Source of the DNA: Citrobacter youngae
GTDB taxonomy: Bacteria; Pseudomonadota; Gammaproteobacteria; Enterobacterales; Enterobacteriaceae
Direction: 5' to 3'
Length of the DNA: 64,000 nucleotides
NCBI RefSeq assembly: GCF_003818115.1
Contig: NZ_RPOI01000004.1
Coordinates: 124,001-188,000, forward strand
This document shows positions 56,302 through 64,000 of this stretch, one piece after another (positions within the stretch are counted from its first letter, which is position 1; the number at the start of each line of letters is the position of its first letter). The position numbers were made by a program, and so were the translations under genes. The notes below the pieces were generated by a model. That model searched no databases and had not been told where the DNA came from. It saw only the letters and a list, made by a program, of their open reading frames with translations.

Positions 56302-58122
56302 TTATTGATTAAACAACGCCGACAGTCCGCTGCGGCGTTCGGTGCGGGTAGCAATGGCGCTACTCAATATCCGTTCATCGGCATACAGCGACAAACGACG
56401 GCGTGCGCGGGTGACGGCGGTATAGACCAGCTCACGGGTCACCACGGGTGAGTGCTGGTTGGGTAAAATTAACGCCGCGTGGTCAAACTCAGACCCCTGC
56501 GATTTATGGACGGTCATTGCCCAGGTCGTTTCATGTTCAGGCAAGCGACTGGGCTGGACCGATTTGATAGAACCGTCCGGCAGCGCAAACCACACTCTCA
56601 GGCTCTGCCCACGATCGAGGGCAATACCAATATCACCGTTAAATAATCCCAACGAACTGTCATTGCGCGCGATCATCACCGGCCTTCCCTCATACCAGCG
56701 GCTATGCGTCGAACGGTGAATTTTGCGCTTTTGCGCCATCACCTGCTCAATGCGTTCATTCAAGCCACCCACGCCAAACGGACCTTCTCGCAGGGCGCAC
56801 AATAGCTGATACTCATTGAAGGCCTGAATGATAACATCCGGCTCGGCGCGCTCGCGCAGTAAATCGAGATAGTGTCCATAACCCGCCAGCGCTTCCTCCA
56901 GCATCGCGGCGTAATCTTCGCCGCTGTGCAGAGCGCGTTTTTCGATGTCGCTAAATCCCTGCAGGAAGACCGTTTTTATCGCGGCTTTGTCGCCACGATT
57001 AATCGCCGCAGCCAACTGACCGATTCCGGAATCGCTGCCGAAACGGTAGCTCTTTTGCAACAGACACAAACTGTCACGCAATGCAGCCGCCTGAGTTCCC
57101 GAACCTGCCGGAATAGCGCTTTCGGTCAGGCGACTAAGCTGGCGGGCACGTTCCGGGGTAAAGCCATCACCGACGAAAGCACAGATATCCCCCAGCACCG
57201 CCCCCGCTTCAACGGAAGCAAGCTGGTCGCGATCGCCCAGAAAAATCACCCGCCCGTGTGTCGGCAGCGCATCGATAAGGCGCGACATCATCGGCAAATC
57301 GATCATCGAGGCTTCATCCACCACCAGCACGTCCAGATGCAGTGGGTTTCCTGCATGATGCCGCAGGCGTTGGCTTCCAGGTTGAGCGCCCAATAATCGG
57401 TGCAATGTACTGGCATCATCGGGAATGCGCTTCTTTTGCTCATCGGTCAGCGGCAGTTCTCGCAGCGCCGCGCCCAGCGAGGCGGTCAGACGGGCTGCCG
57501 CTTTTCCCGTTGGCGCCGCCAGACGAATACGACAGCGTTCACCGTCCGCCATCTGAATCAACGCCGCCAGAAGCCTCGCCACCGTTGTCGTTTTTCCGGT
57601 CCCCGGCCCGCCGGAGATCACCGATATACGGCGGGTCAGCGCTACGGCTGCGGCCACTTTTTGCCAGTTAACGCCTTCAACGGGCGGAAACAGCGCCGCC
57701 AGCGTGTGGGTCAGCCGTTGTTCATCCACCTCAATGGCGTGGTTAACTTCACCGAAAAAGCGCGCCACCGCGCGTTCGTTATGCCACATGCGGTTCAGAT
57801 ACAAACGATCGCCGTACAGCACCAGCGGTGTGGGCTGCTCGCCACGGCTTACCGCCCCGGAGGCCAGCAGGCATTCCGACCAATCTTCCGGTTCACCGAC
57901 CTCACACAGCCAGGCGCTCAACAGCGGATGGGCATCTTCGCGTAAAGACAACCGGGAAAGCGGTAAGCAAACGTGCCCCTCGCCCGCCTCACGGCTAAGC
58001 AGAGCCGCCGCCAGCGCAACGGCAGGGTTATCATTTCCGGCAACCGCCAGCGCGAACTGGGCATCCAGAGGGCGGAGCTGCTTTTGCTCAACGGCCTCCA
58101 GCAATCGTTTCTGGATTGTCAT
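56302..58122 (-). CDS. recD: exodeoxyribonuclease V alpha chain
   Basis: Fast 5'-to-3' helicase subunit of RecBCD, which processes double-strand breaks and degrades foreign linear DNA. 606 residues (E. coli 608). Walker [26 protein letters not shown] loop ([10 protein letters not shown] near 169-178), then [57 protein letters not shown], and C-terminal [18 protein letters not shown] and [17 protein letters not shown] motifs of SF1B helicases. ATGA overlap with recB. Confidence 0.97.
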   Translation of the reverse strand: MTIQKRLLEAVEQKQLRPLDAQFALAVAGNDNPAVALAAALLSREAGEGHVCLPLSRLSLREDAHPLLSAWLCEVGEPEDWSECLLASGAVSRGEQPTPLVLYGDRLYLNRMWHNERAVARFFGEVNHAIEVDEQRLTHTLAALFPPVEGVNWQKVAAAVALTRRISVISGGPGTGKTTTVARLLAALIQMADGERCRIRLAAPTGKAAARLTASLGAALRELPLTDEQKKRIPDDASTLHRLLGAQPGSQRLRHHAGNPLHLDVLVVDEASMIDLPMMSRLIDALPTHGRVIFLGDRDQLASVEAGAVLGDICAFVGDGFTPERARQLSRLTESAIPAGSGTQAAALRDSLCLLQKSYRFGSDSGIGQLAAAINRGDKAAIKTVFLQGFSDIEKRALHSGEDYAAMLEEALAGYGHYLDLLRERAEPDVIIQAFNEYQLLCALREGPFGVGGLNERIEQVMAQKRKIHRSTHSRWYEGRPVMIARNDSSLGLFNGDIGIALDRGQSLRVWFALPDGSIKSVQPSRLPEHETTWAMTVHKSQGSEFDHAALILPNQHSPVVTRELVYTAVTRARRRLSLYADERILSSAIATRTERRSGLSALFNQ

Positions 58123-61100
58123 GGCATCTCCTCCAGAGCCGCACCTGCAAACAACTCGTCCATCAACGAGATCAATTCCCCATCGGGTCGGGTAGCGTAA
58201 ATTCCCTGCTGCGGATTTTCACGGTCAACGCCACGCAGGAAGAGATAAATAACGCCGCCAAAATGGCGTTCATAATCGTAATCAGCAATGCGATGGCGTA
58301 AGTAGCGATGCAGCGCCAGGGTATAAAGTTGATACTGCAGGTCATAGCGATGCGCCTGCATGGCAGCGGCCATTGCCTGCTGGGTATAGGCTGAGCTGTC
58401 TTCGCCCAGCCAGTTCGATTTGTAATCGAGCAGGTAATAACGTCCCTGGTGGCGGAATACCAGGTCAATAAACCCTTTCAGCATGCCGCGCACCTGCATA
58501 AAATCCAGCGCAGGGCACCCTGCCGAGAGCGGATCGTACTGGCGGATCAACGCATCAAGCTGGCTGGCTATCAGCGGCTGCGAAATTGGCAGATAAAACT
58601 CCATCTCCACCTGTTTTTCACGCGCGGAAAGCTGACTCAAACTCACGCCGGTCTCGTTGAGAGGCGCCTGCAAAATGGCGTCCAACCATGCGGTCAAAAC
58701 CGGCGTCCAGTGTGCATCATAACCGCCCAACGCCAGTTTTTCTTCGACCCAATGCGGCTCTACCGGTTGGGTGAAGTCGAGATCTTCAAACAGGCTATGC
58801 AAAAATGTACCCGGCGAAGCGCCGCGCGGAAACTGATGCGGCGTGAGTCCTGACTCTTCAATAACCTCACCGACGCCTGCGGCATCGATATCCAGTCGCG
58901 GGATCAGATCCTGCGCAATACCATGCCCACGCTGTTGCAGACCGGAATAGCTGGTCACGCGCCAGCTGTCACCAGGCGTACGCTGCAGAATTTTTGCACT
59001 CAGTTCGCTGCTAACAGCCTGCGCAACCTGCCAGGGTTCGCCGTCAGGCTTAGCTGGCGTCAGGCAGGCGATATCCTCACCGCACAGCGCCTCAATAGCG
59101 CCACGCAGACCCGCGGCATCCATCGGCTCGCCTTTTTGCAGCAGGCGGCCAAGGGCGCTCTGATGCACATCGGTATCCCCTTTCTTATCGCCCCGACGGC
59201 GTACCAACGGCGCCACGCCAAGGCTGCAGTGCCATACCGAACGGGTGAGCGCAACATAGAGCAAGCGCAAGTCTTCTGCCAGACGTTCCGCTTCGGCCAG
59301 CTCAACGCTCTCCGCGGCATCGCTGAGATCCAGCACCGCTTCAAAGGAGCTGCGATCGTGGTAGAAAGCCTGATCCTGGACGCGGAAATTAGTGATAAAC
59401 GGCAGCCAGACCAGCGGATATTCCAGCCCTTTCGATTTATGGATGGTGACGATTTTAACCAAATGCTTGTCGCTTTCGAGCCTGAGCTGCTGACTGGACG
59501 CATTGCTGTCGGGTTCAAGAATATGCTGAGATAGCCAGCGCACCAGCGCATGCTCGCTTTCCAGTTGCGATCCGGCTTCCTGGAGCAGTTCGCTGATATG
59601 TAAAATATCGGTCAGGCGGCGTTCGCCTCCCGCCGTCGCCAGCAGGTTTTCCGCAATATGGCGGGCTGACATCAGCGCGCGCAGCATCGGCATCACGCCG
59701 CGTTTATGCCAGATCTGACGATAGCCATCGAACTCCTCGACTACCGCATCCCAGGCATTTTCGTCGTTATTTAACGCTTCGAGATCCTGCGCATTCAGCC
59801 CCATCATTGAGGTTGCCAGCGCGCTACGCAGCGTGTTCTCACGCTCCGGCGTCATCACCGCTTGCAGCACCCACAGCAGTTCCTGCGCTTCCAGCGTTTC
59901 AAACACGCTGTCACGGTTGGAGAGATAAACAGAGGGAATGGCCAGTTGCGTCAGCGCATCGCGGACCAGCGCCGCCTCCTGACGGCTACGAACCAGTACG
60001 CTGATGTCCGAGGCGCGTACCGGCCTGGACGTTTTACCGCTGACCAGTTGCGCAGCGCCAGAATACCCGGCCTTAAGCCAGTCGCGAATTTGCGTGGCGC
60101 ACACCTGCGCCATGTAGTTCTGATAGTCGCCGACGCCACAGCTTTCCCCTTCCATCAGCCACATACTCATGGCTGGCTGCGTTTCACCGTGTAAAACAAA
60201 CTGAAGCGACTGGTTTTTCTCTGCGGATTTTACCGGGCTGAAGGGGATGTCGCGGAACATAAAGGCGTCGTTCATCTGGCTGAAAATCGTATTCACGCTA
60301 TTGACCATGCCAGGAGCCGAACGCCAGTTAGTATCGAGCGTATAGTGCGCGCTGACTTCGCTGCGCGCCTTCATATAGGTAAAGATATCCGCGCCGCGAA
60401 ACGCGTAAATCGCCTGTTTCGGATCGCCAATCAGCAGAAGTGTGGTATCCGGCTGATGCTGCCAGATACGGCGGAAAATACGGTATTGCTGCGGGTCGGT
60501 ATCCTGGAACTCATCAATCATCGCGACCGGAAAACGGGTACGAATAGCCGTCGCCAGTGCATCACCGCTTTCACTGCGCAACGCCGCATCCAGACGGCTG
60601 AGCATATCGTCAAAACCCAGCTCGCCGCGGCGGCGTTTCTCCTCGGCAACCGCCGTGCGGATCTCCGCCAGTGCCCGGGTGATCACCAGATCGCGGATTG
60701 TCAGCGGTTGGCCAAGCAGTTGATCAATAGCGACGAAAAGCGGGTGCTGAGGCGTTACGCCGCCCGCTTTGGTTCGCTCTTCTAAAAAGCGCTGGGAGAA
60801 TTTCTCCAGCGCATCAGGCAACTGATAGCTTTGGGTTTCTTCCTGCGCCCACGCGCTGATCTTTTCGATCCACTTACCCTGGTTACCGCGATTAAATTTA
60901 CGCCGGTCGATCCCGGAGGCTTCCAGCAGGCCATCCAGCTCATCAACGGCATCGCGCCATTGCTGCTTAATTTGATTAATGCGCGCGAGGATTTGTTCGT
61001 GCCGGGTTGCCAGTGTTTCGTCATCGGGCGGTGGAGCCTTGATAACCGGTGCTTCCCCTTGCAGATAGCGATCGATATCTCTCAGCAGCGCCTGCGGTCC

Positions 61101-61664
61101 TTTCCACGTTTCAAAAATCACCTGCGCAATGTCACGGGGCAGCGGATAGCAGTGTCGACGCCAGAAGTCCGCACAGGCCTGATAGCGCAGCAGCGATTCA
61201 TCTTCGATCAGTTGTTGCTCAAACAGCATGCCTGACTCAAAAGCGTTGAGGCTGAGCATACGCTGGCAAAAGCCGTGAATGGTAAACACCGCCGCTTCAT
61301 CCATCTGTCTTTCTGCCAATAGCAGCCACTGGGCGGCCTGTTTTTTATCGGCGATTTCATCTAACAGACGGGCGTATAGCGGGTTATCGGTGGTTTCACG
61401 CAGGCAGGCAATACGCAGTTCATGGATGTTGCTACGAATTCGACCGCGCAGCTCTTCAGTAGCCGCCTCGGTGAAGGTGACCACTAACAGTTCTTCGACG
61501 GTCAGCGGACGAGGAAAGGCGGCAGAGCCGCCCAGTCCAAGCAGTAAACGTAAATACAGGGCGGCGATGGTAAAGGTTTTACCGGTGCCCGCAGAGGCTT
61601 CAATCAGGCGCTCGCCCGTCAGGGGCAAGCGGAGTGGATCAAGGGACTCAGCGGCATCATTCAT
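58119..61664 (-). CDS. recB: exodeoxyribonuclease V beta chain
   Basis: 3'-to-5' helicase and nuclease subunit of RecBCD; loads RecA after Chi. 1181 residues (E. coli 1180). SF1A helicase motifs: [20 protein letters not shown] near 22-41, [16 protein letters not shown] near 398-413, [34 protein letters not shown] and [17 protein letters not shown]-terminal nuclease domain (about 930 to end) with catalytic [24 protein letters not shown] near 1065-1088. Start ending at 61664 ([15 protein letters not shown]); a possible start 3 codons upstream is less likely. It overlaps the ptrA stop by eight bases. Confidence 0.97.
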   Translation of the reverse strand: MNDAAESLDPLRLPLTGERLIEASAGTGKTFTIAALYLRLLLGLGGSAAFPRPLTVEELLVVTFTEAATEELRGRIRSNIHELRIACLRETTDNPLYARLLDEIADKKQAAQWLLLAERQMDEAAVFTIHGFCQRMLSLNAFESGMLFEQQLIEDESLLRYQACADFWRRHCYPLPRDIAQVIFETWKGPQALLRDIDRYLQGEAPVIKAPPPDDETLATRHEQILARINQIKQQWRDAVDELDGLLEASGIDRRKFNRGNQGKWIEKISAWAQEETQSYQLPDALEKFSQRFLEERTKAGGVTPQHPLFVAIDQLLGQPLTIRDLVITRALAEIRTAVAEEKRRRGELGFDDMLSRLDAALRSESGDALATAIRTRFPVAMIDEFQDTDPQQYRIFRRIWQHQPDTTLLLIGDPKQAIYAFRGADIFTYMKARSEVSAHYTLDTNWRSAPGMVNSVNTIFSQMNDAFMFRDIPFSPVKSAEKNQSLQFVLHGETQPAMSMWLMEGESCGVGDYQNYMAQVCATQIRDWLKAGYSGAAQLVSGKTSRPVRASDISVLVRSRQEAALVRDALTQLAIPSVYLSNRDSVFETLEAQELLWVLQAVMTPERENTLRSALATSMMGLNAQDLEALNNDENAWDAVVEEFDGYRQIWHKRGVMPMLRALMSARHIAENLLATAGGERRLTDILHISELLQEAGSQLESEHALVRWLSQHILEPDSNASSQQLRLESDKHLVKIVTIHKSKGLEYPLVWLPFITNFRVQDQAFYHDRSSFEAVLDLSDAAESVELAEAERLAEDLRLLYVALTRSVWHCSLGVAPLVRRRGDKKGDTDVHQSALGRLLQKGEPMDAAGLRGAIEALCGEDIACLTPAKPDGEPWQVAQAVSSELSAKILQRTPGDSWRVTSYSGLQQRGHGIAQDLIPRLDIDAAGVGEVIEESGLTPHQFPRGASPGTFLHSLFEDLDFTQPVEPHWVEEKLALGGYDAHWTPVLTAWLDAILQAPLNETGVSLSQLSAREKQVEMEFYLPISQPLIASQLDALIRQYDPLSAGCPALDFMQVRGMLKGFIDLVFRHQGRYYLLDYKSNWLGEDSSAYTQQAMAAAMQAHRYDLQYQLYTLALHRYLRHRIADYDYERHFGGVIYLFLRGVDRENPQQGIYATRPDGELISLMDELFAGAALEEMP

Positions 61665-64000
61665 TCTTATCACTCATCAGGGGTAAGGTTTGCTGCAACG
61701 CGCTGACGGTCTGCCACACTTTCCAGCCTTCCGGGTGCACATATTCTGCTTTCCCGTTCTGACTGCCGGAAACCTGTGACAGTATCGCCATGCCTTGCGG
61801 CTCAACCACCGCCTGATGGAAGAAGTCGGCAAGCTTTTGCGGCGTCAGCAGTTTAATCTGAGCCACTATTTTATCACGTGAATCGAAGCGCATATTGCCG
61901 CGATCAAAATCTTTGCTTAACTGCGAGGCTTCTGCCCCAAGCGTTTGCGGGGCCTGGAGCATTTGCGCAATAATCGCCTGCTGAATTTGTGCGAACTCTT
62001 CAGGTTTCATCGCCCGCAGCTTCGCTTCCGCCGTGGGGAAAAATGCCTTATAGCGTTCCCAGAGATAGGACGGTTGCTTGTCGCTGCTTTGCAACAGGAA
62101 GCCCATTCCCCACTGGCGGCCAACGCTCATTGGGAAAGCAAAGACGGCATAACCTAATTGCTCTTCAGTACGCAGTTGATTGTAGAACCACGGTTGAACA
62201 ATCTGCCCTAACATGGCGCTATAGGCTGAACTGGTGTACTCATCGTATCCAGTTGGCACAAATACCGCCGCCAGCGCGGAATCCGTACTACTGCCCGCTT
62301 TTTCAAAGATGACAGACTGCTTCTTGTCTACCACAACATCTTTGTTTCGGCACCACTGTGAGCCGTTCGCACCAAGCTGCTTCTGGATATCCCGCGCCAT
62401 GGTTTTCGCCTGAGCTTCGCTCATATTACCGACCACCAGGAATTCGGGACGCGCCCCGGTTTTCAAGGCGTCGCGATAGGCCATTACCTCTTTCAGGGTG
62501 ATGGAAGGCAGCAGCTTACGGCGCTCATCGCGTGAGAAGTACGGTACCTGAGACAGCATCTGAACCGGCATGATCGCCTGATCGTAGGCTTTGCCTTTCT
62601 CCGCCGAGTCCATCATCTGGGCGTACCAGGATTTCGCCTGTTCCAGCTGTTCATCTGTTGAGGTGTAACTGAAATAACCGCTCAGCAGCGCCTGGAAAAG
62701 CTGCGGCAAACGCTGAGTATAGCCGTTGGCGTTAAGCATCAGGCCGTTATTCGCGTTAGTAGAAAAACCAATACCTCCCACTGTGGCCTGGTTACTTAAC
62801 TGGTCGAGTGCAATACCCGCCAGATAATCGTTCAGGGCGAATAAGACCTGATTGCGGGCGCTGTCCATCGCTTTCGGGTTACGCAGTATCACGCTGACAT
62901 CAACCTTTGGCTCGCTGGCAAAATACTGGCTCGGCGCATACACCACGCGTAAATCCGGCTCATCAACGATCAGTTCCGGGTGAGCGTATTTTTTATCCGC
63001 CTTAATCAGCGTGAAATCATCAGGAATGTAGGGGTTCAACTCCGGTAATGACAACGCAATGCCCTGCGCTTTTTGCTGCCAGTCGGCAAAGGTTTTGTCG
63101 CTGATTTTATCTACCTGATAAGGCGCATCGACAAAGTAAGCAGTTTTATTATGCGGCTCTTTCGCGCTGATATACCAGATACGCGCATTCTGCGGCGTCA
63201 TCATTGCCAGACGTTGCTCAACGGCTTTGGCATCGTACTGGTCGGCAATATTCACCGCATCCAGAGTATGCTCGACGGGAACGCGGATCATGGTATCCGC
63301 CAGCCATTCAACGTAGTCCATATCACGGGTGATAGAGGGATAACGAAAATCGAGATCCAGCACGTGCGCCAGTTCGTCAAAATAGCGTTTATCGATACCT
63401 TTTTCACGTAACAGGTTGAGATAGCTAAAGATTGCAGCAACAACTTCATCGCGATTCGCCAGCCCTTTGTCGGTTAACGTCGCGGAAATGGCTAATACGC
63501 CGCTATTCCCATTGACCACCGGATCGGAGTCCGCACGAATACCTTCAACCAGCCCCTGCTTTTGCAACCAGTCAGACAATGTGCCCGGACTACGATTGCC
63601 AATCAGGTAGGTCACCAGCTCATCGGTTTTACTGCGGAACTGCGCGCTATTGTTATCAATACGAAACTCGACGCGCAGCACTTTACGCGGCATTGCCGGA
63701 ACATAGTGGATGATGACGCCCTTTTGCGCGTCGGTGACAACCGGGACGGTTATTTCCGGTTTTTCGATATTTCTGTTTGGCACGCGACCAAAGGTGTCAG
63801 CCGCTATCCGCGCCAGCTCTGGCAATGGTTTATTGCTATAAATCACCGCCTTCATCAGGTTCGCGGAGTAGTACTTTTCATGAAATTTGTGTAACGCCTG
63901 TACCACCGGATTACCCGGTTTATCGCTTAATGTTTCCAGATTTCCGCCGGAGAAGCGCGAACCAGGGTGCGCCGGGTTAATAGTCTCCGCACTCACCTGC
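61657..64000 (-). CDS. ptrA: protease III (pitrilysin), N-terminus cut by window edge
   Basis: Periplasmic zinc metalloprotease of the M16 family that degrades small peptides. The window holds about 780 C-terminal residues of a protein of about 960, in an open frame running to the edge. The N-terminal signal peptide and the inverted zinc motif HxxEH lie outside. Visible parts: RSPGTLSDWLQKQGLVEG near the second domain, and the C-terminal substrate-binding RTEEQLGYAVFAFPMSVGRQWGMGF. A GTG at 63996 is internal (QVSAETINPAHPG in the family), not a start. In E. coli recC lies upstream. Confidence 0.96.
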   Translation of the reverse strand, partial: QVSAETINPAHPGSRFSGGNLETLSDKPGNPVVQALHKFHEKYYSANLMKAVIYSNKPLPELARIAADTFGRVPNRNIEKPEITVPVVTDAQKGVIIHYVPAMPRKVLRVEFRIDNNSAQFRSKTDELVTYLIGNRSPGTLSDWLQKQGLVEGIRADSDPVVNGNSGVLAISATLTDKGLANRDEVVAAIFSYLNLLREKGIDKRYFDELAHVLDLDFRYPSITRDMDYVEWLADTMIRVPVEHTLDAVNIADQYDAKAVEQRLAMMTPQNARIWYISAKEPHNKTAYFVDAPYQVDKISDKTFADWQQKAQGIALSLPELNPYIPDDFTLIKADKKYAHPELIVDEPDLRVVYAPSQYFASEPKVDVSVILRNPKAMDSARNQVLFALNDYLAGIALDQLSNQATVGGIGFSTNANNGLMLNANGYTQRLPQLFQALLSGYFSYTSTDEQLEQAKSWYAQMMDSAEKGKAYDQAIMPVQMLSQVPYFSRDERRKLLPSITLKEVMAYRDALKTGARPEFLVVGNMSEAQAKTMARDIQKQLGANGSQWCRNKDVVVDKKQSVIFEKAGSSTDSALAAVFVPTGYDEYTSSAYSAMLGQIVQPWFYNQLRTEEQLGYAVFAFPMSVGRQWGMGFLLQSSDKQPSYLWERYKAFFPTAEAKLRAMKPEEFAQIQQAIIAQMLQAPQTLGAEASQLSKDFDRGNMRFDSRDKIVAQIKLLTPQKLADFFHQAVVEPQGMAILSQVSGSQNGKAEYVHPEGWKVWQTVSALQQTLPLMSDKNE

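Noticed and set aside
63994..63996. GTG as start of ptrA
   Set aside because: The frame is open to the window edge and the residues around it match an internal part of PtrA; the true start and zinc motif lie outside.

Overview
This is a contiguous piece of an enterobacterial chromosome. Nearly every gene is collinear with the pyrG-to-recB region of Escherichia coli and Salmonella, and most proteins can be named from close similarity to the E. coli products. Features shared with or shifted from those genomes point to a relative such as Citrobacter, which is an inference: a glycerate kinase gene adjoins gudD as in Salmonella, mazEF is absent between mazG and relA, fucP is missing from the fuc locus, and a fimbrial operon lies between the metZWV tRNAs and amiC. 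REP/BIME palindromes sit in about ten intergenic gaps. I saw no insertion sequence, prophage or CRISPR array.

Layout. 1-6000: pyrG (cut by the window edge), mazG, relA and rlmD, all leftward. 6058-8814: the sensor kinase barA. 8942-14219: a D-glucarate module (gudP-gudX-gudD, then garK). 14566-17325: yqcA, truC, yqcC, the CsrB sRNA and syd. BarA, through UvrY, is known to drive CsrB, so both ends of that regulatory path lie here. 17394-23897: queF, ppnN, the serine genes sdaC-sdaB, and xni. 23973-37131: an unusual fuc region. 37163-44126: rlmM, ygdD, gcvA with the divergent GcvB sRNA, ygdI, csdA-csdE, tcdA and mltA. 44332-44866: three initiator tRNA genes in a 229-bp tandem repeat. 45008-53061: a nine-gene chaperone-usher fimbrial operon. 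53435-64000: amiC, argA with tandem ARG boxes, and recD-recB-ptrA (ptrA cut by the edge).

The most interesting part is 25939-32612. Where E. coli has fucP, this genome has five leftward genes: a sugar ABC transporter (ATPase, permease, binding protein), an FGGY kinase with a TCSLV motif that I associate with D-ribulokinases, and a LacI-family repressor. They run toward fucA-fucO in the same direction, so fucAO may be the distal end of a seven-gene operon. The divergent control region before fucI carries two identical, perfect 16-bp palindromes, GCTAACTCGAGTTAGC, one near each gene start, with a good CRP site near the fucI-proximal copy. FucI of E. coli also isomerises D-arabinose to D-ribulose, and FucK/FucA/FucO handle D-ribulose through its 1-phosphate. 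The simplest model is therefore a locus that imports a pentose or related sugar (D-arabinose, D-ribulose or similar), sends D-ribulose both to ribulose 5-phosphate (new kinase) and to ribulose 1-phosphate (FucK), and is controlled jointly by the LacI-type protein, FucR and CRP. L-fucose import by the ABC system in place of FucP is the main alternative.
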